A stretch of 64,000 nucleotides of DNA, from the NCBI RefSeq assembly GCF_001425005.1, contig NZ_LMDB01000036.1, forward strand, positions 310,001 to 374,000, written 5' to 3'. The translations under genes were made by a program, and so were the position numbers. A model generated the notes under the pieces. That model made no database searches. It was given only the letters and a program-made list of their open reading frames with translations, and was not told the DNA's origin. Origin of the DNA: Duganella sp. Root336D2 (GTDB taxonomy: Bacteria; Pseudomonadota; Gammaproteobacteria; Burkholderiales; Burkholderiaceae_D). Shown in pieces: positions 23,499 to 34,676 of the stretch; position 1 is the stretch's first letter; each line of letters opens with the position of its first letter.

Positions 23499-26066
23499 AT
23501 GTTTGAGTTCCTTTTCAAGCAGCAGGCCAGCCAGGCCAGTGTTGCCGGCCAGCCCAGCTCCGGCGGACCGCAGGCACCGCTTGGCACTCCCGCAGAACGC
23601 CGCTCGGCGCAAGCCGAGCTGGCCCGCAACCTCGCGGGCGACGAAGCTGCTGCGGTTGAGCTTATCCTGAACAGTGAATTTGCCGACGTGCGCCTGGCGG
23701 CAGCCGAACATGTCGTATCCCAGGATGCGCTGGAGAAAGTGCAGCAGGCGGTGCGCAACTCGGACCGGCGGGTGGCCAAGCTCATGCAGGGGCGGCTGGA
23801 TGCGATCCGGCACGTGCAGGCCGAGCAGAAGCAGGCGCAGGCCTCAATTGCTCTCGCGCAGCGTTTGTTGGCAGATGAAAAGCTGACCCCGAACCTGGTG
23901 GCTGACCTGGACCGTCAATGGAAGGTGGTTGATGCGGCGCCTACCGCGGCGGCTGAATTTGCCCATATCCGCAATGCGCTGGCCGAGCGGCTGGAAGCCC
24001 AGGTTTCCCTGCAGCGCGCCATGATCGATGCGCTGGCAGCCTTGCGCAAGCATCCCGATGCCGCCGAGCTGGCGCGGCTGGCCGCCGAACATGAAGCCCA
24101 TATGGCGGCGCCCGAACGGGCTTCCCTGCCGCGCCACCTGCTGAACGATTTCGATGCCGCGCTGGCGGCCGAGCGCGCCGCGCAGCCGCCGGCTGCCAAC
24201 GCCGCCCTGGCCATGCCGGCGTCCCCCGCGGCGCAGGCCGCGGCCAGCCCGGGCACGGAGGACAGCGCCGCGCCTGCCCCGATGGCCAGCGCGCCCGCGC
24301 CGGCGCAAGGCGACGCCGTCCTGCATGCCGACGGCCACGATGCCACTGCCGCCCGCGCAGCGCGCCCGCCACGGGAAAAGCACAAGCCGTCGCCTGCCGA
24401 GCAGGAAGCCAATCGCCAGTTCATGGAACTGGTGGAAGCCATGGAGGCAGCACTGGCGCAAGGCCAGCTTCATATTGCCGCCGAGCACGATAAAACGCTG
24501 AAAGAAAGCAAAACCGGCCGCTTGACGCCGGCCCAGGCCGAGCGCCTGGCCCATGTGCGCGCTGACTTGAAGCGCCTGGGCGACTGGGCACGCTGGGGCG
24601 GCAACGTCTCGCGCGAAGAACTGGTGCACGCCGTGGAAAGCCTGCCGGCCGAAGGCCTCGGCATGAGCGAGCTGGCCAAGAAAGTCGGCAGCATGCGCGA
24701 ACGCTGGAAGGCGCTGGATGGCGTCTCCGGCGCCGCACCCAAGTCGCTGTGGGAAAAATTCGACGCTGCCTGTACTGCCGCCTACGCCCCCGCCGCCGCC
24801 CATTTCAAGCAATTGGCGGATGAACGCCACTCCAATGCTGCAAAAGCGCAACAGCTGGTCGACGAGGCGAATGCCCTGATCGCGAGGGACACAGCGCAAC
24901 TGGAAGCCGCCGGCGGCGCCGAGGTCGACCGCGAGGAATCGGCCTCCGGCAACCTGCCGCACACCCATGACTGGCGCACGCTTGCTTCATCGACGCAGCG
25001 GCTGCGCCAGGCCTGGGGCCGCCTCGGCACCATCGACCGCAAGGACAAGAAGCGCCTGGACACGGCCTTCAGCAAGGCAATGGACGCCTTGATGGCGCCC
25101 CTCGATTCGCAGCGCAAGATCGAGGTGGCGCGCCGCGAGCAATTGATCGAGGAAGTCGGCAAACTCAATCCGCTCGAACGCCACACCATCGATACCCTGC
25201 GCCGCCTGCAGGAATCCTGGCAAGGCCACGCCCGCGCCCTGCCGCTGGAACGCAAGACCGAGCAGGCGCTGTGGCAAAAATTCCGCGCCGCCTGCGACCA
25301 GATTTTCGCCCGGCGCAAGGAACACGCCCACGCGGCCGACCATGAGCGCAAGGCCCACTTGCACGCACGCGAGGCGATTTGCGCGGGCCTGGAATCGGCC
25401 ACCTTCGAAGGCGACGACAAGGCCGTATTGGCCGCCATCGGCAAAGCGCTGAAAGATGGCGCCGCCGCATGGCATGCCTCAGGCGTAGTGCCGCGCGCCA
25501 GCGAACAGAAAATCGACCAGCGCTACCGCGCCGCCGTCGGCGCCCTGCAATCGCAGGCGGAATCCATCCGCAAGCGCGCCGGTGCGGCGCAAGCCAGCGC
25601 CCTGCGTGAAAAACTGCGCCTGGCGCAGGCGCTGGAAAGTGCACTGGCCGAGGCCGGCGATATCGATGGCGCCGCATGGAGCAATCGCTGGCAGGCGCTG
25701 GCGGCCCTGCCTGCCGAGCAGGAGCGCACCCTGCGCACCCGCTTTGACGCCGCACTGAAAGCGGCCGGGGAGGGCGCCGCGGCGCGGGCCGCTTATGCCG
25801 GCCAACTGGATACCAACCGTCAACCCCTGCTGTCCGAAGTGCTGCGCCTCGAAATCATGGCCGGCATCGACAGCGGTGCTGAATTTGCGAAAGACCGATT
25901 GAAAATGCAGGTGGAAGTATTGCAATCCTCCCTCAAGTCCGGCCAGAAGCCGGCCAGCCACTCCGCCCAGTTACTTGCCCTGTGTGCCATGCCCGCACTG
26001 GTGGACGCACGCACTGCCAGCCGCATCGAGCAGTTGTTCCGCAAGATTGGCGCGGAGGGGAAATGA
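23499..26066 (+). CDS. DUF349 domain-containing protein
   Basis: This is an 855-aa, strongly helical protein with repeated DUF349 units, recognisable by W-x-x-L/F-D-x-x segments such as RERWKALDGVSGAAPKSLWEKFD and SWQGHARALPLERKTEQALWQKF (cited in part). The N-terminal 120 residues (EFADVRLAAAEHVVSQDALEKVQQAV) resemble HEAT-like helices. An Ala/Pro linker lies near residues 225-285. DUF349 proteins are cytoplasmic and of uncertain role; some are tied to DNA metabolism or the cell envelope. The stop overlaps the moaE start by ATGA, so the pair is translationally coupled. Confidence 0.85.
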   Translation: MFEFLFKQQASQASVAGQPSSGGPQAPLGTPAERRSAQAELARNLAGDEAAAVELILNSEFADVRLAAAEHVVSQDALEKVQQAVRNSDRRVAKLMQGRLDAIRHVQAEQKQAQASIALAQRLLADEKLTPNLVADLDRQWKVVDAAPTAAAEFAHIRNALAERLEAQVSLQRAMIDALAALRKHPDAAELARLAAEHEAHMAAPERASLPRHLLNDFDAALAAERAAQPPAANAALAMPASPAAQAAASPGTEDSAAPAPMASAPAPAQGDAVLHADGHDATAARAARPPREKHKPSPAEQEANRQFMELVEAMEAALAQGQLHIAAEHDKTLKESKTGRLTPAQAERLAHVRADLKRLGDWARWGGNVSREELVHAVESLPAEGLGMSELAKKVGSMRERWKALDGVSGAAPKSLWEKFDAACTAAYAPAAAHFKQLADERHSNAAKAQQLVDEANALIARDTAQLEAAGGAEVDREESASGNLPHTHDWRTLASSTQRLRQAWGRLGTIDRKDKKRLDTAFSKAMDALMAPLDSQRKIEVARREQLIEEVGKLNPLERHTIDTLRRLQESWQGHARALPLERKTEQALWQKFRAACDQIFARRKEHAHAADHERKAHLHAREAICAGLESATFEGDDKAVLAAIGKALKDGAAAWHASGVVPRASEQKIDQRYRAAVGALQSQAESIRKRAGAAQASALREKLRLAQALESALAEAGDIDGAAWSNRWQALAALPAEQERTLRTRFDAALKAAGEGAAARAAYAGQLDTNRQPLLSEVLRLEIMAGIDSGAEFAKDRLKMQVEVLQSSLKSGQKPASHSAQLLALCAMPALVDARTASRIEQLFRKIGAEGK

Positions 26067-26515
26067 TCGAAGTACGGATCCAGGCCGAAGATTTCGACCT
26101 GACGCAAGAAATGGCGCAACTGCGCGCCGGCAACGCTAAAGTTGGCGCTATAGTCAGCTTCGTCGGCACGGTGCGCGACTTGAACGAAGGCGCCTCCGTT
26201 GCAGAAATGGAGCTGGAGCATTACCCCGGCATGACCGAGCAGTCGATCCAGGCCATCATCGACCAGGCCAAGGTACGCTGGCCGATTTATGGCGCGCTGG
26301 TCATCCACCGCGTCGGGCCGCTCAAGCCCATGGACCAGATCGTGCTGGTGGCGGTCACTTCACCGCACCGGGGCGAGGCATTCTCGGCTTGCGAATTCAT
26401 CATCGATTACCTGAAAACCGAGGCGCCGTTCTGGAAGAAAGAACAGACGCCGGAAGGCGCCCGCTGGGTCGATGCGCGCAACAGCGACGATGAAGCTTTG
26501 AGAAAGTGGTCTTGA
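26063..26515 (+). CDS. moaE: Molybdopterin synthase catalytic subunit MoaE
   Basis: This 150-aa protein is the large subunit of molybdopterin synthase, which inserts dithiolene sulphur into cPMP using MoaD thiocarboxylate. The family core is visible: GAIVSFVGTVRD, ELEHYPGM, IHRVGPLKPMDQIV, SPHRGEAFSACEFIIDYLK and PFWKKE with the catalytic lysines. The start at 26063 follows a strong GGAGGGG and overlaps the DUF349 stop; a longer frame from 25982 is out of register with conservation. MoaD and the other moa genes are not in the window, so MoaE stands apart from its partner here. Confidence 0.95.
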   Translation: MIEVRIQAEDFDLTQEMAQLRAGNAKVGAIVSFVGTVRDLNEGASVAEMELEHYPGMTEQSIQAIIDQAKVRWPIYGALVIHRVGPLKPMDQIVLVAVTSPHRGEAFSACEFIIDYLKTEAPFWKKEQTPEGARWVDARNSDDEALRKWS

Positions 26516-26538
26516 AAACTGTCAACGCGTCCTTAGAT
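26511..26538 (+). promoter_or_regulatory. Sigma-32 (heat-shock) type promoter of clpB
   Basis: CTTGAAA (26511-26517) and CCTTAGAT (26531-26538) with 13 bases between fit the RpoH consensus CTTGAAA-N13/14-CCCCATnT. The -35 box contains the moaE stop codon. Overlapping the -10 region, TGTCAACG (26520-26527) and CGTTGACA (26542-26549) form an 8-bp inverted repeat that could be an operator or a leader hairpin. Confidence 0.6.
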
Positions 26539-26569
26539 TGTCGTTGACAATTCATCAGGAGCGTTCGAC

Positions 26570-29152
<2,583 letters not shown>

Positions 29153-29260
29153 GCTCAGCGGCCAGGCGTCCGGCAGACAACTTGCCGCCGGCGCCGGGCT
29201 TCTCCGGTGGCAGCCGAAGTCCAGGGGCGATAAACGTATGGATCTCGATAGGAGCACTGC

Positions 29261-29851
29261 ATGAATGAGTCAAGGTTGGCGGGCCGGCTGGCGTTCCTGC
29301 GCGAAGCAGAGCGGCTCAAGAGTGTCCTGCGCAGTGGCTTTACCTCGAGCGGCCGGCCGGAGAGCACCGCCGAGCATAGCTGGCGGCTGGCGCTGATGGC
29401 GCTGGTGTTCGCCGACGAACTGCCCGGCCTCGATCTGGCCCGTGTGCTGAAGCTGTGCATCGTGCACGACCTCGGCGAAGCAATCCATGGCGATATTCCT
29501 GCAATCCACCAGCATGCCCATCCCGGCAAGTCAGCGCAGGAACGCGAAGACTTGCACATCCTGGCGCGCGACCTCGACCCGCTGCTGCGCGCGGAAATCA
29601 TCGCCCTGTGGGACGAGTATGAAGCCACCGCCACGCCAGAAGCCCAGGCGGTAAAAGCCTTCGATAAACTGGAAACCATCCTCCAGCACAACCAGGGCGA
29701 TAACCCGCCCGGTTTCGACTATGCCTTCAACCTGGGGTACGGCCGCAAGCACACTGCCACGGCACCGTTATTCGTGAGGCTGCGTGAAATGGTCGACGCC
29801 GAAACAAGCCGGCGCCAGCAGGGCGCAGCGCCGATCAGACGCGGGAGCTGA
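29261..29851 (+). CDS. HD-domain phosphohydrolase (YfbR-like)
   Basis: This 196-aa protein has HD-domain metal ligands in order: STAEHSWRLAL (H), CIVHDLGEAIHGDIPA (HD and the following E and D), and later AVKAFDKLETILQHN (D). The arrangement is that of the HD_3/YfbR group, which includes 5'-deoxynucleotidases. The start follows AGGAG. It overlaps the AraC regulator gene tail to tail by 17 bases. The actual nucleotide substrate is not readable from sequence. Confidence 0.8.
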   Translation: MNESRLAGRLAFLREAERLKSVLRSGFTSSGRPESTAEHSWRLALMALVFADELPGLDLARVLKLCIVHDLGEAIHGDIPAIHQHAHPGKSAQEREDLHILARDLDPLLRAEIIALWDEYEATATPEAQAVKAFDKLETILQHNQGDNPPGFDYAFNLGYGRKHTATAPLFVRLREMVDAETSRRQQGAAPIRRGS

Positions 29852-30629
29852 AGAATTCGGTCGGCGGGCAGCCGAAGGTCTTGCGGAACATGGCAGTGAA
29901 GGCCGACTGGCTCGAGTAGCCCAGCGCATCGGCCACTTGCGACAAGGGCATGCCGCCGGAAATCATCGGCGCGGCGTGCGCCAGCCGGGCCTGCTGGCGC
30001 CACTGGCCGAAGCTCATGCCCAGTTCTTTTTCAAACAGGCGCGCCAGCGTACGCTCCGAAGCACCGGCTTTGCTGGCCCATTCCTCTAAAGTCTGGGTCG
30101 CGCCCGGATCGGCAAGCAAGGCATCGCACAGGCCTTTCAGGCGTTTGTCGCGCGGCATCGGGACGCGGATCGGGCGCGTTGCCAGGTGCGGCAGTTCATC
30201 CAGAATCAGGTTGCTGATCAATTGGGAGCGATGGCTTGGCACTTCCTGATCTTCCTGCTCCAGCGCCATGACCAGCTCGCGCAGCAGCGGTGACACTTCG
30301 AGTACCTTGCATGGTTCGCCGGGGAACGGATCGTAAGACGACACGAAATAGACAGGGCGCAGCCGGGCGGCCGCGATCACGCTCAGCGAGTGTTCGACAT
30401 TGGCCGCGGTCCAGATCGCGCGTTGCGGCGGCACGATCCAGCTGCTGTCCATGGCGTTCAGGCGGATCACGCCGTCCAGTGCCAGGGTCAGTTGCGCGCA
30501 ATCGTGGGAATGCCATTGCAAGGCCCGTTCGCAAATCAGGTCGCGGGCGATCATGGTGACAGGCTGTCCGTCGCTCGGTTCGCGGCGGCTTTCGTGTGGT
30601 CCCGTATGGGTGACGACCTGGATCGGCAT
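29835..30629 (-). CDS. AraC-family transcriptional regulator
   Basis: This 264-aa protein has an N-terminal cupin-like sensor (WHSHDCAQLTLALDG, PPQRAIWTAANVEHSL). The C-terminal AraC DNA-binding domain has two helix-turn-helices: TLEEWASKAGASERTLARLFEKE and MPLSQVADALGYSSQSAFTAMFRK (cited in part), ending in the usual FGCPPTEF. It is divergent from the MFS transporter gene at 30729 with a 99-base shared promoter region, the common arrangement for a regulator of an efflux pump. The inducer is unknown. Confidence 0.87.
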   Translation of the reverse strand: MPIQVVTHTGPHESRREPSDGQPVTMIARDLICERALQWHSHDCAQLTLALDGVIRLNAMDSSWIVPPQRAIWTAANVEHSLSVIAAARLRPVYFVSSYDPFPGEPCKVLEVSPLLRELVMALEQEDQEVPSHRSQLISNLILDELPHLATRPIRVPMPRDKRLKGLCDALLADPGATQTLEEWASKAGASERTLARLFEKELGMSFGQWRQQARLAHAAPMISGGMPLSQVADALGYSSQSAFTAMFRKTFGCPPTEFFSSRV

Positions 30630-30728
30630 GGGTTGGCGGTTTTGCGATAAATGATGTCATCCTAGCTCAAAACAGACGCTCCAGGTTTTCCTACAATATT
30701 TCCATTCTCAATAGGAACGAGGTACGGA

Positions 30729-31937
30729 ATGGATAATCAAACCTTACGCACGGACGCCCGTGTGATCGGCCTGGTCGGGCTGGCGCACGGCGTCTCGCAC
30801 TTTTACCACCTGATCCTGGCAGCGCTGTTTCCCTGGCTGAAGACGGCCTTTGGCCTGAGCTACTCCGAACTGGCATTGCTGATGACGGTATTCTTCGTCG
30901 TTTCCGGCATTGGCCAGGCCCTGGCCGGCTTCGTGGTCGACCGGGTGGGCGCGCGCCGTGTGCTGTTCGCCGGCATGGCGATGCTGGGCATATCGGCCCT
31001 GGTGCTGTCGAACGCCCAGAATTATGCCGGCCTGATGGCGGGCGCGCTGATGGCAGGCATGGGCAACAGCATCTTCCACCCGGCCGACTACACGATCCTC
31101 AACCAGCGCGTATCGCGCGACCGGTTGGCGCATGGCTTTTCGGTGCACGGCATCAGCGGAAGCCTTGGCTGGGCTGCTGCGCCGCTGTTCCTGACGGGTG
31201 TAGCCAGCGCCACCGACTGGCGCACAGCCCTGTTGTCGGCGGCTGCACTGCCTGCGATTGTGCTGGCGATCCTGTGGTGGAACCGTGAAGCGCTGCGAGC
31301 CGACCCGATTGCTGCGCATGCGCCCGGCGCACAAAACGGAGGCTCGCTTGACTTCCTGCGCCTGCCTTCGGTGTGGATGTGTTTTGGATTTTTCTTCCTG
31401 ACCGCGCTGGCGCTGGGCGGCATCCAGAGTTTCGCCTCGACCGGCCTGGTCAAGCTATACGGGATGTCGCTGGCGATGGCGACCAGCGCGTTCACAGCCT
31501 ACATGCTGGCATCCGCGGCAGGCATGATGCTGGGCGGCTTCCTTGGCGCTGGCCGCAAGAACCATGACCGCACGATTGCCGCCGCATTCGCACTGGCTGC
31601 CGTACTGGCGCTGTTGCTTGGGCTGGCGGTTGTACCTGCCTGGGGCGCGCTGGTATTGATGGCGCTGGTCGGCTTCTTCTCCGGCATAGCCGGCCCATCG
31701 CGCGACTTGATGATCCGCGCCGCCGCGCCGAAGAATGCCACGGGCCGCGTGTATGGCGTGGTGTACTCCGGCCTCGACAGCGGCCTGTCGGTCGGCCCAC
31801 TGTTGTTCGGCCTGATGATGGACGCCGGCAAGCCGCAGTTTGTCTTTGCCGGCATTGCCTTCTTCCTGCTGCTCGCAATCGCCACCGCCACAGGCGTCGG
31901 CAGCCGCACCCGCGCCACTGCCGGCGCCGCCGCGTAA
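30729..31937 (+). CDS. MFS transporter
   Basis: This 402-aa protein is predicted to have 12 membrane helices. It carries the MFS loop motif after TM2 (GFVVDRVGARRVLFAG) and resembles drug exporters of the Fsr (fosmidomycin resistance) type at its start: GLVGLAHGVSHFYHLILAALFPWL (cited in part: GVSHFYHLILAALFPW). GAGG lies 7-10 bases before the ATG. It is divergent from the AraC regulator, which probably controls it. Substrate specificity cannot be told. Confidence 0.85.
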   Translation: MDNQTLRTDARVIGLVGLAHGVSHFYHLILAALFPWLKTAFGLSYSELALLMTVFFVVSGIGQALAGFVVDRVGARRVLFAGMAMLGISALVLSNAQNYAGLMAGALMAGMGNSIFHPADYTILNQRVSRDRLAHGFSVHGISGSLGWAAAPLFLTGVASATDWRTALLSAAALPAIVLAILWWNREALRADPIAAHAPGAQNGGSLDFLRLPSVWMCFGFFFLTALALGGIQSFASTGLVKLYGMSLAMATSAFTAYMLASAAGMMLGGFLGAGRKNHDRTIAAAFALAAVLALLLGLAVVPAWGALVLMALVGFFSGIAGPSRDLMIRAAAPKNATGRVYGVVYSGLDSGLSVGPLLFGLMMDAGKPQFVFAGIAFFLLLAIATATGVGSRTRATAGAAA

Positions 31938-31947
31938 ATAGGTTGCC

Positions 31948-32088
31948 AAATTCGGTGCCAGGTCTGTCATTTGGACAGACGGCACATTTCTTTGATCTTT
32001 CTCAATACGCAAAATGACCCAGATTTGCGTATTGAGCTAAATCAAAGATATTGTGTCTGTGTCCGAATGACAGACCTGGTACCGACTT
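31948..32088. repeat. Inverted repeat C, long imperfect palindrome
   Basis: A 141-base imperfect palindrome starts 10 bases after the MFS stop. Outer arms CCAGGTCTGTCATT (31958-31971) and AATGACAGACCTGG (32066-32079) match perfectly. Inner arms CTCAATACGCAAA (32001-32013) and TTTGCGTATTGAG (32024-32036) also match perfectly around a 10-base loop. The inner helix contains FNR-like half-sites in both arms (TTGATCTTTCTCAA and TTGAGCTAAATCAA). The left edge TTCGGTGCCAGGTCTG is a variant of the core seen at 2704 and 8125. Confidence 0.75.
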
Positions 32089-32104
32089 TTTTGGGAGTGA
32101 TGCT

Positions 32105-32599
32105 ATGAGTTTTGCTACGACTGACCTTTGTGATGACAATCCTGGCATGCTGGATGACGGTAGCCTGCAAGTGCTGTCGCCATTTTTCCGCCACTTTGGC
32201 AAGCGGGCCCGGTTTGCCGGGCCGGCGGCGACGCTGAAGGTGCATGAGGATAACGCGCTGGTGCGGGCAACCCTGGAAACTCCGGGCGCGGGAAGGGTGC
32301 TGGTGGTGGACGGTGGGGGCAGCTTGCGCCGGGCTTTGGTCGGGGGCCAGCTTGGCTTGCTGGCACAGAATAATGGCTGGGCTGGCGTGATCGTCGATGG
32401 TTGCGTGCGCGATAGCGCGGAATTGGCGGAGTGCGATGTCGGCATCATGGCCCTGGCTACGCACCCCCAGCGCAGCGCGCGCGATGGTGTCGGTAAGCGT
32501 GATGTGAACGTGCAGGTTGCCGGCGTGGCCATCCAACCAGGCGACTGGATTTATGCGGACCTGGATGGGGTGCTGGTGGCACGGCAAAAGCTTGCCTGA
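32105..32599 (+). CDS. rraA: RraA family protein (regulator of RNase E activity / HMG aldolase fold)
   Basis: This 164-aa protein has the RraA core: VLVVDGGGSLRRALVGGQLG, then NGWAGVIVDGCVRDSAEL with the conserved D-G-x-x-R-D, and a C-terminal GDWIYADLDGVLVA. Length fits RraA, which binds RNase E and lowers its activity. The same fold with intact R and D also serves 4-hydroxy-4-methyl-2-oxoglutarate aldolases, so an aldolase role is an alternative. The ATG at 32105 with GGGAG upstream is chosen over an upstream start at 32051 that lies inside inverted repeat C. Confidence 0.85.
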   Translation: MSFATTDLCDDNPGMLDDGSLQVLSPFFRHFGKRARFAGPAATLKVHEDNALVRATLETPGAGRVLVVDGGGSLRRALVGGQLGLLAQNNGWAGVIVDGCVRDSAELAECDVGIMALATHPQRSARDGVGKRDVNVQVAGVAIQPGDWIYADLDGVLVARQKLA

Positions 32600-32606
32600 T
32601 ATTGTT

Positions 32607-32710
32607 GCGCTTTCCACGATGTGAAAACATCGTTTCATGCGATGGAAAGTGCACCAATTCAACCAACCTTGTTTCTCTCGAAATGAGAAATTACGTTCCG
32701 TATCATGGAA
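32607..32710 (+). promoter_or_regulatory. Array of TTTC/GAAA dyads upstream of aceA
   Basis: Four dyads occur in two pairs. TTTC-N8-GAAA lies at 32611-32626 and again at 32633-32648, centres 22 bases apart. TTTCTC-N7-GAGAAA (32672-32690) and TTCC-N7-GGAA (32696-32710) also have centres 22 bases apart. The first pair is framed by GCGCTTTCCA and TGGAAAGTGC. The 22-base pitch puts members of each pair on one face of the helix. The binding protein is unknown. Confidence 0.45.
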
Positions 32711-32756
32711 TATTGCTGCTAAGCGCATGATTCGTCGAGGATAAATAGTGCTCATG

Positions 32757-32772
32757 TGTCTTATATAAGACA
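32757..32772 (+). promoter_or_regulatory. Perfect 16-bp palindrome upstream of aceA
   Basis: TGTCTTATATAAGACA is an exact palindrome 75 bases before the isocitrate lyase start. From memory it resembles palindromes found upstream of TCA-cycle genes in betaproteobacteria, attributed to a GntR-type regulator; this was not checked. It could overlap the promoter, since TATATA is a possible -10. Confidence 0.55.
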
Positions 32773-32847
32773 GTGTTGCACCCAAACAATCAAGCCTAAG
32801 ATATCCCTAACGGTTTTCGTTTTCTAACGCTTTCGTAGGAGATCATC

Positions 32848-34149
32848 ATGGCAACTCGCGCCGAACAAATCGCTGCTTTGCAGCACGATTGGGATACCAA
32901 TCCACGCTGGAAAGGCGTCACCCGCACCTATAGCGCGGAAGACGTGGTGCGTTTGCGTGGTTCCCTGGCCATTGAACACACCCTGGCAAAGCGCGGCGCG
33001 GAAAAGTTGTGGCACCTGGTGAACAACGAGCCTTTCGTCAATGCGCTCGGGGCCCTGACCGGCAACCAGGCCATGCAGCAGGTGAAGGCCGGCCTGAAGG
33101 CGATTTACCTGTCCGGCTGGCAGGTGGCGGGCGACGCCAACCTGGCCGGCGAAATGTATCCGGACCAGTCGCTGTATCCGGCCAATTCGGTGCCGATGGT
33201 TGTTCGCCGCATCAACAACACCTTCCAGCGTGCCGACCAGATCCAGTGGTCCGAGGGGAAGGATGATATCGATTATTTCGCGCCCATCGTGGCCGACGCG
33301 GAAGCCGGCTTCGGCGGCGTGCTGAACGCCTTTGAGCTGATGAAGGCCATGATCGAGGCGGGCGCTTCCGGCGTGCACTTTGAGGACCAGTTGGCGTCCG
33401 TGAAGAAGTGCGGCCATATGGGCGGCAAGGTGCTGGTGCCTACCCGCGAGGCGCTCGAAAAGCTGGCCGCTGCGCGGCTGGCGGCCGATGTGATGGGCAC
33501 GTCGACCCTGGTGATTGCACGCACCGACGCCGAGGCGGCGGATTTGCTGACTTCCGATGTGGACGATAACGACAAGCCTTTCTGCACCGGCGAACGGAGC
33601 GTGGAGGGCTTCTACAAGGTCCGCAACGGTCTGGACCAGTCGATCGCGCGCGCGCTGGCCTATGCTCCTTACGCTGACCTGGTGTGGTGCGAAACCGGCA
33701 AGCCGGACCTGGCCTTTGCCAAGGCATTCGCCGAAGCCGTTCATGCCCGGTTCCCGGGCAAGATGCTGGCCTATAACTGCTCGCCGTCCTTCAACTGGAA
33801 GAAGAACCTGGACGACGCCACCATTGCCAAGTTCCAGAAGGAGTTGGGCGCCATGGGCTACAAATTCCAGTTCATCACGCTGGCGGGCTTCCATTCGCTG
33901 AATTACGGCATGTTCAACCTGGCCCACGGCTATGCGCGGCGCCAGATGTCGGCCTTCGTGGAGTTGCAGGAAGCCGAGTTCGCGGCCGCAGCCAGGGGCT
34001 TCACCGCCGTCAAGCACCAGCGCGAAGTCGGTACCGGCTACTTTGACGCCGTGACCCTGGCCATCCAGCAGGGCCAGAGCTCCACCACCGCGCTGCACGG
34101 TTCGACCGAAGACGCGCAGTTCTTCGACGAAAACAAGAAGGTCGCCTAA
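32848..34149 (+). CDS. aceA: Isocitrate lyase
   Basis: This 433-aa enzyme splits isocitrate to glyoxylate and succinate, the first step of the glyoxylate shunt used on acetate and fatty acids. The signature SVKKCGHMGGKVLVPT holds the catalytic cysteine of the KKCGH loop. Other blocks include GWQVAGDANLAGEMYPD, IARTDAEAADL and NCSPSFNWKK. The length equals the E. coli type. TAGGAG precedes the ATG. The upstream 248 bases are unusually rich in palindromes (see separate entries), suggesting tight carbon-source control. Malate synthase is not in the window. Confidence 0.97.
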   Translation: MATRAEQIAALQHDWDTNPRWKGVTRTYSAEDVVRLRGSLAIEHTLAKRGAEKLWHLVNNEPFVNALGALTGNQAMQQVKAGLKAIYLSGWQVAGDANLAGEMYPDQSLYPANSVPMVVRRINNTFQRADQIQWSEGKDDIDYFAPIVADAEAGFGGVLNAFELMKAMIEAGASGVHFEDQLASVKKCGHMGGKVLVPTREALEKLAAARLAADVMGTSTLVIARTDAEAADLLTSDVDDNDKPFCTGERSVEGFYKVRNGLDQSIARALAYAPYADLVWCETGKPDLAFAKAFAEAVHARFPGKMLAYNCSPSFNWKKNLDDATIAKFQKELGAMGYKFQFITLAGFHSLNYGMFNLAHGYARRQMSAFVELQEAEFAAAARGFTAVKHQREVGTGYFDAVTLAIQQGQSSTTALHGSTEDAQFFDENKKVA

Positions 34150-34604
34150 CCGCGGGTCATGAACACGCAGTCCAGCAGGATCCCCGACGGGTGCTGGTAC
34201 TGCATGCTTTCGATGGCGCGATAGCCTGCTGCTTCGTAAAAGGGCACGGCATTCAGCGAGGCGTAAAGGTGCAGGGCCGTGGGGTGGCTGGCCAGCTGCT
34301 CCAGGGCGCGCATCAAGGCCTTGCCGACGCCTCGGCCGGCAAAATGCGGGTCCACGAAGACCGCATCGACTTCATTGCGTTCCCGTTCGAGGATGGCGTA
34401 GCCGGCGAGTTCGCCGCCGATGTGCGCCTTGATGCCGCCGCCTTGCTTCAGGAGTGCGGGATAGGCCGCAGGGGCCGGGGCCGCGGCCCAGGTGTTCAAT
34501 ATATCCGGCGCGTAATGGGCGGCGCATTGCTTGCGAAGCGCGCGCGTGCGCAGTTCCCACAGGGCTGGAATGTCGGTGCTGGCAGCTGGCAGGAAGGCAA
34601 TCAT
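34146..34604 (-). CDS. GNAT family N-acetyltransferase
   Basis: This 152-aa protein has the GNAT acetyl-CoA loop: VDAVFVDPHFAGRGVGKALMRAL contains the Q/R-x-x-G-x-G/A motif (FAGRGVGKAL). It ends with LYASLNAVPFYEAAGYRAIE, the usual helix and beta-bulge of motif B. The ATG at 34604 is used; the longer frame to 34652 has an unrelated leader. It overlaps the end of aceA by 4 bases, tail to tail. The substrate is unknown. Confidence 0.85.
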   Translation of the reverse strand: MIAFLPAASTDIPALWELRTRALRKQCAAHYAPDILNTWAAAPAPAAYPALLKQGGGIKAHIGGELAGYAILERERNEVDAVFVDPHFAGRGVGKALMRALEQLASHPTALHLYASLNAVPFYEAAGYRAIESMQYQHPSGILLDCVFMTRG

Positions 34605-34676
34605 GCGGCCAGTGTACCGCAGGCCATGATGCGCATGAGATAATGCGGGCAAATCTTATCTTCCCGCCTCTCTTTT

